Part shown: positions 10,379 to 18,812 of the stretch, one piece after another | Layout of the letters: the number at the start of each line of letters is the position of its first letter | How positions within the stretch are numbered: the first letter of the stretch is position 1 | Assembly: GCA_003833135.1 (NCBI GenBank) | Contig: QZLH01000019.1 | Span: forward strand, 102,575-125,940 | DNA length: 23,366 nt | From: Oehlia diaphana | Taxonomy: Eukaryota; Glomeromycota; Glomeromycetes; Glomerales; Glomeraceae | Direction of reading: 5' to 3' | Translations under genes and position numbers: made by a program | The notes under the pieces: model-generated | The model's input: the letters and a program-made list of their open reading frames with translations, nothing else | Told to the model about the DNA's origin: nothing | The model's database searches: none

Positions 10379-11377
10379 CTAATTATTTTTTAATCGATCA
10401 ATAATCAAAATTTTCAAAAAAAAAATCAATAATTATAATAATGATAAATGATACTTACAAACTATTTATTATTAATCATCAATAAATAATATGTTAATAT
10501 TATCAAAAAGATAAATATTTAGTTGCTATAACAATGACAAATGATACTTACTTGCAACTATTTATTTAAAATAAAAATAAAAAGCGAAAATTAATAATTT
10601 TTTTTTCAAACATAATTAATTATATTAATAATAATGATGATTGATACTTACGGCCTATTTATTGACATAAAAAATGAAATTAACAGTTAATATCTCCCCG
10701 AAAAAAAACATAAAATAAAATAAAATAAATATCAATTATAATAATGATGAATGATACTTACAGGCTATTTATTATTTAAACAAAAAAAAAAATCAAAAAT
10801 CAATAAATAGTATATTAATATTTTCAAAAATATTTAATTGTAATAATAAAGACAAATGATACTTACTAATAAACCCCACTATTTATTATTAAATGAATAA
10901 AAAACGAAAATTAACAATTAACATTTTTTTTCCAAAAAATAATGGTTATAATAATGATAAATGATACGTACCACCTATTTATTATTAAAATAAAATAAGA
11001 AAAACGAAAATTAACAATATTTTTTTTTTTTTCAAAAATAATAATGATGAATATTAATTATAATAATACTTACACCAACCTATTTATTATTTAAATAAAT
11101 AAATAAAAAAATGAAAATTAACGATCAACAAAAATAATATTATAAATATAATGATGACGAATGATACTTACAGCCTATTTTTATTAATTAAAATAAATAT
11201 AAATAAATAAATAAAACGAAAATTAAATGGTTAATATTTTTTTCAATGAACAATAAATTAATAATAATAGTAATGATAGTTACATCCATCTATTTATTAA
11301 AATAAACCAAACCGAAAATTAAGTTAATATTTTTTTTTACAAAACAATAATGAATATTGATTTGTTGTAAGATTTAC
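10312..11377 (-). repeat. Array of homologous intron-microexon cassettes
   Basis: Ten coding-region introns and one further donor at 10311 share a common 5' part, consensus GTAAGTATCATTYATCATT followed by ATTATAATT. Most also share a 3' part consisting of GTTAATTTTCG, a T-rich stretch and TTAATAATAAATAG. The repeat period is about 85-115 bp. The microexon is the only variable segment between an acceptor and the next donor. The pattern points to tandem duplication of an intron plus tiny exon, followed by divergence of the coding triplets. Confidence 0.85.
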
Positions 11378-11498
11378 CAGGATGGACGACAGCCGGAGTA
11401 ACGTCAGATTTAGAGGCAGGTTCAAGTGGTGCTGCTAAAGTGACGGCAACAAAAGCAACAAAAATAGTTAATAATAGAAGGAAAATATTGAATCTCAT
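10371..11498 (-). CDS. Small secreted Cys-rich protein encoded by serial microexons
   Basis: Eleven coding exons on the minus strand: 11378-11498, 11284-11289, 11172-11174, 11074-11079, 10972-10974, 10867-10878, 10762-10764, 10652-10654, 10552-10557, 10459-10461 and 10371-10378 (ending in TGA). The coding length is 174 nt, giving 57 residues. Exon 1 starts MRFNIFLLLLTIFVAFVAV, a clear signal peptide with likely cleavage near Ala22-Ala23, followed by a short Pro/Ser/Val linker. The nine microexons plus the last exon encode DGCCWCVGFITCLAICC, with cysteines at 43, 44, 46, 52, 56 and 57. All introns are in phase 1 and 80-109 nt long. They begin GTAAGT or a variant (GTAAAT, GTAACT, GTACGT) and end AATAG or ATTAG. 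The open frame, all-multiple-of-three exons and Cys-rich product support the model. The family is not recognised. The tail is somewhat like CYSTM-type cysteine-rich hydrophobic modules, but that is only a resemblance. Export as a signal or effector peptide is inference. Confidence 0.8.
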
Positions 11499-11565
11499 TT
11501 TGATTTTTTAGTTAATTCTTTTTGGTCTTTGTTATTAATTTTATCAAATCTTGATTTTATACTGT

Positions 11566-11573
11566 ATTTATAA
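11566..11573 (-). promoter_or_regulatory. Probable TATA box of the microexon gene
   Basis: TATAAATA on the minus strand lies 67 bp before the ATG at 11498. This would place the start of transcription roughly 30-40 bp upstream of the ATG. It sits in AT-rich sequence, so this is a positional call only. Confidence 0.4.
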
Positions 11574-11677
11574 GAAATTAAAAATATTCGGGGTCAAGAT
11601 TTTGAGACAGACTCATGATATTTCAACTACAGTATCCTTCCTTAATAGCTCTCATAATGATAAATATTGATAAAAAA

Positions 11678-11866
11678 TCGACTCATTTATCCATTTGGAG
11701 TTTCATTCGAACTGACATAATTAAAAAGGATTATGTCTCCGAATGATCACAAATTCGACTACTAACAATCCCGAATGTCATAATCTGGAATTAAAAAGAT
11801 AATGTCTCCGAATGATCACAAATTCGACTCATTCATTCATTTGGAGTTTCATTCGAACTGATAATC
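11678..11866. repeat. Imperfect direct repeat upstream of the microexon gene
   Basis: Two interleaved repeats are visible. CATTTGGAGTTTCATTCGAA occurs at about 11692-11711 and again at about 11838-11857. ATGTCTCCGAATGATCACAA, preceded by ATTAAAAAG, occurs at about 11733-11752 and 11802-11821. The arrangement indicates a duplicated block of roughly 70-140 bp. It lies 180-370 bp upstream of the ATG of the secreted-protein gene, so it could contain promoter elements. No known site was identified. Confidence 0.75.
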
Positions 11867-11931
11867 CAAAATGACTCTAATATATATTGATGTGGCTTAG
11901 ATCATGCAAAAACCGTTAACATACATAAATT

Positions 11932-11960
11932 ACCGCGATGATACCGCGACGATACCGCGT
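11932..11960. repeat. Short tandem repeat TACCGCGATGA
   Basis: Three consecutive copies of an 11-bp unit TACCGCG followed by ATGA, ACGA or TG. It is small and locally GC-rich against the AT-rich background. Confidence 0.7.
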
Positions 11961-12109
11961 GTCTTAGGTTAAATCATCTCATATCAAATGATTTTTGTAG
12001 ATAAAAGTTCGATTTGCTCAAAATCATGTAACCGCGTGAAAAAAATTATTCAGTGCACGTCCCATAGTTAGTATCAGCTCGTCTTAATAAATTCCGAAAA
12101 TTCTTTCTT

Positions 12110-12720
12110 TACCCCATAAAGTAGAGCTGGTATGAATGAAAAATTCTTACTCGTAAAGTTAATAAAGCATGGATAAATTCTTCTACTTCTTCCGCTGATT
12201 CTTTGCGAAAGGGTCACCAAACCCTTTAGAGCTATATAATTTTTATTAAGAAGCTCTCTTTCACATATTTTAAAAGCTCGCCAGTACCGTCTATACAGAG
12301 TTACACCAATTTATTATGATCGCTATGAATTTTTTCTTCATCCCAATTTCCATTTTCCACTCTCAGCATATACAATTTCTTCCCATTTATTGCACGAATC
12401 ATAAGATCCGGTTTATCTCCCCTTGATCCTTTTTGTTGTTGAACTTTCCGATTTTGCTAGCTATACTCTGCCATTCAGCTCTTGTAACCTCAATTTCATA
12501 GTCTACGGGAAAACGGTACATAGCAGTATCTATCTATTAAACGAGCTATAATTTCTACAAGAGAATTTTTAGAGCCATTAGAAACCCTACAAAATACATT
12601 TAACTTTATCTCTTGTAAAAGTACGTCAGTAATTCCTTTTGCTACACGTTCTTTTTCATGTTCTTCTTCAACCCATTGGTTATGTGATATCGTTTCTGAT
12701 GACGATATGACGATAGCACA
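12110..12720 (-). pseudogene. Decayed coding fragment of unknown dispersed family
   Basis: Minus-strand segments read as normal protein but shift frame repeatedly. Recognisable pieces in order are SHNQWVEEEHEKERVAKGIT, DVLLQEIKLN, SNGSKNSLVEIIARLIDRY, YEIEVTRAEWQSIASKIGKF, PDLMIRAINGKKLYMLRVEN and ESAEEVEEFIHALLTLRV. Frameshifts or stops separate them, so no intact product is expected. The layout suggests a relic of a multi-copy gene family. I cannot name it. Confidence 0.5.
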
Positions 12721-13003
12721 AATTTGTGTAGCCGATAAATTTTAATATGAAATCAGCGCATACGTGGAACTTTTGATCAACTCTCTTTTCTCCCTACCCT
12801 ATAAAAAAATTTTATCCGTTATTTTGGTAAAAACTACGTAAAAATGAGCCTTCCACGGATCCATTCACAGAAAATGTAAATAATTCCGTGATATAAGGTT
12901 ATTAATTCCGGAAATATGAGCCTTTTACGGAAAAAAATGGAATATAAAAAACGATCGACTTTTTTTTTTACAAAATTATAAAAAGCAGTTAGTAAATCAG
13001 ATA
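12721..13003. other. Intergenic with two related short segments
   Basis: ATGAGCCTTCCACGGA (about 12844-12859) and ATGAGCCTTTTACGGA (about 12915-12930) are two related copies about 70 bp apart, each within sequence containing TTCCGT or TTCCGG words. This is probably a small repeat. No gene is supported. Confidence 0.4.
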
Positions 13004-13557
13004 CAGTCAATGCTCGTTATAGTGAAGCTCGTTATAGTAAATTTGGCTTATAGTGAACTTTTTTTATTCCCCGTATTCCCCGGTTCATTTACTAATAGAT
13101 CTTATTCGTTATATTGAATATCACGTGAAATCATTTCACTTTATTACTGATAATTACAATGAAATTATTTATATAAGAAATTAAATTTACAAGATCGTAT
13201 TATGAAATGCCAATAGAACTATTATCAGATAAAGAAATTATAAGTATAATAATTCTAAATCCTGAAAATGATAATACAGAAAAGAATGAAAAATTAGAAA
13301 TAATACTATTATTATTAATAAAGAAGTTTGAGGAATTTAAAAAATAATTCATTGGTTTAAAATCTACTAAATATACACAGAATTGGAAATTCTTAAGGTT
13401 TTAAAATCAAAAATTAACAAAATACTTTTGTTAAAAGAAACTTTTTTTTTGTATTAATATAAAGTTCACTATAAAGAAATCTTTCATTTTTGTGAATATT
13501 CATTATAGTGAACAAAAATGGTTGAAACTGAGTGTTCACTATAACAAACTTTAACTG
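13004..13557 (+). mobile_element. Deleted pogo/Tigger-like Tc1-mariner element
   Basis: The left end starts CAGTCAATGCTCG followed by TTATAGTGAA. The right end, read in reverse, starts CAGTTAAAGTTTG followed by TTATAGTGAA. TA dinucleotides (13002-13003 and 13558-13559) flank both ends as a target duplication. Each end contains further copies of the TATAGTGAA word. CAGT termini and TA duplication fit pogo/Tigger-type elements. At 554 bp, with only a short frame inside, it is non-autonomous. Confidence 0.75.
13207..13347 (+). pseudogene. Possible C-terminal remnant of Tigger-type transposase
   Basis: This 46-codon frame inside the element begins MPIELLSDKEIISIIILN, is then rich in D, N and E, and ends in IKKFEEFKK and TAA. 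Tigger/DDE transposases commonly end with an acidic linker after a segment like LTDEEI, which this resembles. The catalytic domain is absent. The ATG is probably internal to the original protein, because the frame is open a little upstream to a TAA at 13174. Confidence 0.45.
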
Positions 13558-14159
13558 TAATATATGCTTTATTTAAGAAATAAAATATTGACAGAGTAAT
13601 TCATATATAAAAAATAATATTAGCAAATTATATTACCATTTTATAATATAATAAAAAATTCCTAACTACTCATTAGGAAAGAATTCAGATAAGAATATGA
13701 TCTTTATTATCAGGTGTCTTTTTAAAGTAGGAAAAAATCCTATTTTCTGTTTGCATAGACTTCTTTTTAAAATAAATTTGATAGAAGAAATCTTTATGAT
13801 TAATTGGCTTTAACTTTTTTACTTACTTTTTTTTCAAGATCAAAAAATTTTCTTAACTTTAGTAGAAATCTTAATTGCAAAAATTATATTCTTATTTTCT
13901 GCATTATGGTAGTAAAAATTAAAGTTTACAATATCATATCTGCACTGATATTTATTTACTAAAATAAACTTTATAGTAAGTTGCTTAGTCTACTTGCATG
14001 TAAATATAACTTTGATACATATATATTTTAATTTTTTAAAAAAAATTGGTTAAACTTCTATATATTCTATATATTTTATATTTTACTAAAAAAAAAAAAA
14101 AATAAGGAGATAAAAAGAAATGATTAGTTTTAATATAAAGTTTATAAATATGATATCTT
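13558..14159. other. Intergenic, nothing recognised
   Basis: AT-rich sequence with stops in all frames. No gene, RNA or transposon end was found. Confidence 0.5.
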
Positions 14160-14625
14160 TAGAGTTTTAAACAGGTTGACCAAATTCAGGTAACCTGACA
14201 GGTTGACCTGAATTTATCAGGTCAGGTTTAGCAATTTCAATTTTGTAATCTAAAACTACAATTTTATATAAGTAAGTTATAGTATCATAATTCACTTTTT
14301 ATATTGATTTATATATAAAAATGTGAATTGCAGTATGAGAATTCACATTTTTTTTATTGATTTTATATAAAAAAATTAGTTGCAGTGTTGCGATTCACAT
14401 TTTTATATGATTTTAATATAAAAAAGTGGATTGCAATATTTCAAAAAAAAATGTTTTGCACTATTTTTTTTTGATATTTTAATAAAAATCCTGATTTTTT
14501 CAGGTTTCAGTTCAAGTCAGGTTAAACAAATAACCTTATATAACCTGACCTGATCTGACCCGAAAAAAAATTTTAGGTCAAGTTTATCAATTAACCTGAC
14601 TTGACCTAATCTATTTAGAACTCTA
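14160..14625. mobile_element. hAT-like miniature element with internal foldbacks
   Basis: The termini TAGAGTTTTAAA and TTTAGAACTCTA are inverted copies with one mismatch. GATATCTT flanks both sides (14152-14159 and 14626-14633), a perfect 8-bp target duplication as expected for hAT elements. The subterminal regions repeat the words AGGTTGACC, AGGTCAGGTT and AACCTGACC in opposite orientations on the two sides. The centre holds three related segments containing TTCACATTTTT and ATATAAAAA. No transposase frame is present in these 466 bp. Confidence 0.8.
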
Positions 14626-14633
14626 GATATCTT

Positions 14634-15100
14634 TATATCTTTTTATATGAAAATCTATCTTGTAAAATGTAAAGTTACTTTAATATCTAGCAATCTTAAA
14701 ATTATAAAATAAATTCTTAATCTTTCATAACATATACTTTGTTATCAATATTAACTTATAGAAAAGATTTTATATTATATGTAGACCTTCTTTTATATTT
14801 TTATGTGCATTTTAAAAAAAAATAAGAATGGAAGTGAATATATTTTTTTTACTTATATATATAATAAGAAATTTACCTGTAGTATAAACCTATCTGAAGA
14901 TTTATTTATTTTATAATAAAAGTATATACAGTATATTGTAATTCAGTAAAAAAATCTTTTACTATTCTGAATTGATGTTAGATTTGAATTTTTCATATTA
15001 AATATACTATTTAATTATAGCAATTATGATAAGTAATACTAATAATAAATTTAATAGGATTCTGAATATCTCTAAAACAGGTTATAAGTCATACTTTTGG
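14634..15100. other. Intergenic, nothing recognised
   Basis: AT-rich sequence without coding or repeat signals that I could identify. Confidence 0.5.
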
Positions 15101-15285
15101 CAAATTGACCCATTTTTTAAGAACTCAAAAAATCATTTTTTGTAATTATCTTGAACTTTTTTTAAATTGTAGAGCTAAATGAGAGCTACAAAATAAAAAA
15201 ATGTTCATCAAATTTGAATTACTAGATGCTGAGATATTTACAAAAAATGATTTTTAAGTTTTAGCAAAAAGGGTATTTTTGTCCT
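15100..15285. repeat. Foldback repeat
   Basis: AAAAATCATTTTTTGTAA on the left (about 15129-15146) is matched by TTACAAAAAATGATTTTT on the right (about 15238-15256) in inverted orientation. The similarity extends weakly outward to ACCCATTTTTT on the left and AAAAAGGGTA on the right. The intervening 90 bp would form a loop. This may be a degenerate miniature element. No target duplication was identified. Confidence 0.55.
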
Positions 15286-15897
15286 ATGCTTAATTATATG
15301 GAATAATAAGAAGAAAAATATAATAGTAATTCAGAAAAATTTAGTATTAATAATATAAATCAAGTAATAATGTATCAAAGCAAAATAGTAAAATACTTGT
15401 TTGATAAAAAAAAATAATACCAATATAAAAGAAATTCAAGATCAATAGCAATCACATCCTAGTAATAATTCATTAAATAAAAAAAATCTCTACAAATATA
15501 TTATTTGAAAAAATATATAATTTGCTTTTTTATTTAAAAGAGAATATAATAATAATTTGGTATTATTAGTTGTATTATTAATCAGAAATTGGCAGAAGAA
15601 GTTAATAAAATATAAGAGTATATTTTCAAAATTTGAGAAATATTCTTTAGAAATATTCCAAGTGTATTAATACAGAAATTCATCAATAAGAAAGTAAAAA
15701 TAGTTTATTTTATTAAAGAGAAGTTTTTATTATTTCCAAAGGTCTCTTTTTGATATAATTACATGAAGTGTTTATTAAAAATTCCACTAGTAACATGTTA
15801 GAATAAGTTAATTCTGCTATCATAATCTACATTTTTTGTTATATAAAATATATAGCAAAAAAACTCTCTAAACTGATAATTACTACTCTTGGACTAG
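15286..15897. other. Intergenic, nothing recognised
   Basis: AT-rich sequence with stops in all frames. No feature is supported. Confidence 0.5.
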
Positions 15898-16056
15898 TTA
15901 GTCTGTTTCTGTCTTCTTATTACCAGGATACTTTTTTCTCACATGCCTTACTTTATTTACTATAATGCCAATCTTCTTTTTTGATGCCATATAATCAGAA
16001 TCATTTGATATCATCTTTTCAGCTTTTTCAAGTTCCTCAAATGAAAGGATAAAGGG
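15898..16056 (-). pseudogene. Coding fragment of unknown protein
   Basis: The minus strand reads FEELEKAEKMISNDSDYMAS, then KKKIGIIVNKVRHVRKKYPG and NKKTETD before TAA. The composition, Lys/Glu pattern and intact terminal stop resemble real protein sequence. There is no ATG or clear acceptor at the upstream end, where the frame runs into AT-rich sequence near 16070. It is probably the tail of a dispersed gene family or a transposon-associated frame. The family was not recognised. Confidence 0.45.
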
Positions 16057-16204
16057 AAGATAAAAGAAATATATTATATTACAGTTTAATCTATCAGCGC
16101 ATTATTGGGTAAAGTTTCTTGTTTATCAAAACAAGCTCAATAACTTAAGTATTTCTGAAACAATATTTTTTTAAAAAAACTACTATATGTTTAAATAAGT
16201 TGAC

Positions 16205-16210
16205 TTTATT
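16205..16210 (-). terminator. Possible polyadenylation signal AATAAA of the peptidase gene
   Basis: AATAAA on the minus strand lies about 82 nt after the TAA at 16292, a normal distance for a 3'UTR signal. Support is positional only. Confidence 0.45.
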
Positions 16211-16291
16211 AATTATAATTACAAATAATAATCAATATATTGCATTCCTTAAAGACTACGTTTAAAAACTAATAAACTAAGGTCCGATGAC

Positions 16292-18487
16292 TTAAGTAGA
16301 TTTAACAGCAGCTACTTCATGTAAATAAGTACCAAGCAGTTTAATTCCTTGAATATAATTAGATCGATCAAGTTTTTCATTTGTCGAATGAGCGCCCTAT
16401 GGAATTAAAAAAAGTGGTTAATATAATTAATCAATAACCAAGGATATAAATAATTCTTACGTCGTCTCCTCTACCCATTGGAAGCAAAAGAACATTCTTA
16501 TTTAGCGCGTCTTGGAAAGTAAGAGTAACAGGAATGGAACCTCCTTCACGTGTCAGATCAGGTTTGCACTTAAAAACTTTTTCTACAGCTTTAGCTGCTG
16601 CGACTGTGAAAAAATCATTCATTATATTAATAATACTTACTTACACTCATGTTTTTCTTCTAAAAGATAAATATTAAACAAACCAAAATTCCAGTGATTT
16701 GGACTTGAAACCCATGCTTTGGCACCATGTAAACTTTCTATATTAAGTTTATTCTTACTGCCCAGTTTAGCAAATTCTTCTTTTAAATATTTATCAACAC
16801 AAGCTGTAACTTTATCAGGGTCCATGTTTGGAACTGAACGAATTGAGAATTTGCCAGAAACTTTACAAGGTAATACAGTTTTAGCTCCGGGTGCAGAAAA
16901 TGCTCCTTCAATGCCGTGTATAGATAGTGACGGATAGCGCCAACTAATGTAACAGAAAATTAGTTAATTAATGACAATCATTTCCGTTCATTAGTATTAG
17001 CAGAAGTAATTACCGGGCTTGTAAAGTTTGAGTTTCGTTATCGAATAGATTAGTTTGAGATTCGATAGCAGAATGAAGTTCTTGTAGTTTGAACTCAATT
17101 GACTTATAAGTTTCCTTTTCCTCATCTAAAATATTAATACTGTTAATATTTTAATAAACAAGTAACAAAATAATGATTTCTTACCTGTTAATTCCGCTAC
17201 GTCGTCATTGATTCCAGGAATCAATATTTTTCCATCCGAAGTAACTAATTTACTGAATAAAATAATCAGATCCGTCATAGGCTCATAAACAGTACCACCA
17301 AAAACTCCAGAATGAAGGTCTCGCCCTGGACCAGAAACTGTGACTTTAAAATAAGAAATGCCCTTAAAAAAAGAATATATGAATGATGAGTAGGATATCC
17401 TTTTCATTATTACAACTATCAGCACAAATTATATTAACTACATACACGTAAACCGTAAGTCAAACATGGTTTTGTGACACCCAACCAATAATTATCCGAG
17501 ATGCAAACTGCATCTACGCCTTTAAAATATCTACTAGCCTCTCGTAGAATTAAATCATCTAATCCTTCGGATCCATTCTCCTCCATTCCTTAAATTAATA
17601 AACAAATAATTTTAATGTTTTATAGTAAATTTAAAGGATATTAATTAATTTTGATTACCTTCAAAACAGATCTTTAAGTTTACTGGAAATTCAATTCCAG
17701 CTTTTTGATGTGCTTCAATTGCATTAAGCCAACCAATAATTGGACCTTTGTCATCTGAGGATCCACGACCTACTAAACGACCAGTAGAATCTTCAGTTAG
17801 CTTCCAAGGATCTGAGCGCCAGCCATCTTCAATTAGAGCCTTGAAGCAGAATATTAATTATCACAAATTTATTACGTAAAACGATTTCATAATTTTTATT
17901 TAGAAAGAAAAAGATTCCCTACCGGTTGAACATCATAGTGTCCATATACCAAGATAGTTTTTTTATTAGGATCATTGCCATAAGTACCCAACAAGATAGG
18001 TGGCAATTTCAAAGTTTTACCATCTAGCACATGAGTGCCTGGTTCAGCAACTTCATAGCTATCCGTAAAAAAAAATAATTGACATCAAATATTATAAAGA
18101 TAAGACAAAATCGCGAAATTTTCACACCTAATATTAAGTTGCTTGAACAACCCGATGAGCCAATCGCCCATCCGGTAAACGTCTTCACGATGATCTGCAT
18201 CAGCACTCACACTAAATTGATAGTATTATCGTTCAGTTCATCCAAGAAAATTATTTATGCATATTTAATTATATTAAACATTAAAACAGCATCCAAATTT
18301 TATTTGAAAATAAGAGCTAAAATTAGACTATAAGGTTCTTCTCGCGCAATTATTATTTATAACCAAATTCTGAAATATTATCAATGTACCTCGGAATAGC
18401 TACTGCTTCTCTTAACCTAGTAACGTAATGATCCTGGTTTTGGTCAACGTAACTGAAAAAACGTTCCAACGTTTCCGTGTTTGCCAT
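16292..18487 (-). CDS. M20 metallopeptidase, cytosolic dipeptidase CNDP2/Dug1 type
   Basis: Ten exons: 18390-18487, 18128-18211, 17923-18058, 17659-17839, 17446-17588, 17185-17362, 17014-17125, 16684-16943, 16461-16603 and 16292-16396. The coding length is 1440 nt, giving 479 residues, which matches the usual length of about 475-481 for this family. Zinc ligands and catalytic residues expected for the family are visible. They are GHYDVQP (about 100-106), [10 protein letters not shown] (130-139), [12 protein letters not shown] (164-175), CISDNYWLG, the dimer-domain histidine in [13 protein letters not shown] (231) and the C-terminal GAHSTNE (His448). Other family signatures are [16 protein letters not shown] and [14 protein letters not shown]. 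These enzymes hydrolyse dipeptides such as Cys-Gly in the cytosol. The yeast form Dug1 also works in glutathione breakdown. There is no signal peptide. The start is the ATG in CAAAATGGC. The introns are 59-178 nt long. One donor (GTTTGT after exon 8) is unusual. Confidence 0.96.
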
Positions 18488-18812
18488 TTTGCAGTTTTAA
18501 ATTTAAGTGAGTCCAAAAGAAACAAAAAAAAAAAAAAAGAGTTCATTTACTGTCCAAAATAGTTAGATTTAACGCTGCGCCAAGATAAGATCAATAAACG
18601 TTACACAGAACATTATTTCTATTTCTATTTCTTTTTAAATAAATGACTATCTAATGAAAAGTCCGAGAGATGTTTTTTATATTTAAATTAAAGCTCAAAG
18701 ATTAAGACTATTTTACATAATAAATTATTAACATGTAATGTTCGAAAATAAAAAATTAAAAATAATAAGATTATGAGTGACTATAAATAAGTAAATAAAA
18801 TAATTAAATTTG
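18488..18812. other. Spacer between the two housekeeping genes
   Basis: This interval of 325 bp holds the 5' region of the peptidase gene and the 3' end of the inhibitor-2 gene, which lie head-to-tail on the minus strand. There is an A run at 18523-18538. No clear TATA box or other regulatory site was identified. Confidence 0.5.

Noticed and set aside
10261..11377. Reading the ATGATACTTAC repeat as a non-coding satellite or CRISPR-like array
   Set aside because: The repeated words are splice donors and acceptors in minus-strand orientation. The segments between them splice to a continuous frame with a stop, which a satellite would not do. Spacer lengths of 3-12 nt also exclude CRISPR.
16719..16937. 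72-codon plus-strand frame
   Set aside because: It is the antisense shadow of peptidase exon 8, whose minus-strand homology is unambiguous.
17126..17425. Single 99-codon minus-strand frame as an independent gene
   Set aside because: It is peptidase exon 6 with unspliced intron sequence on either side.
18079..18333. 84-codon plus-strand frame
   Set aside because: It overlaps peptidase exon 2 and its introns in antisense and is AT-driven, with no protein-like features.
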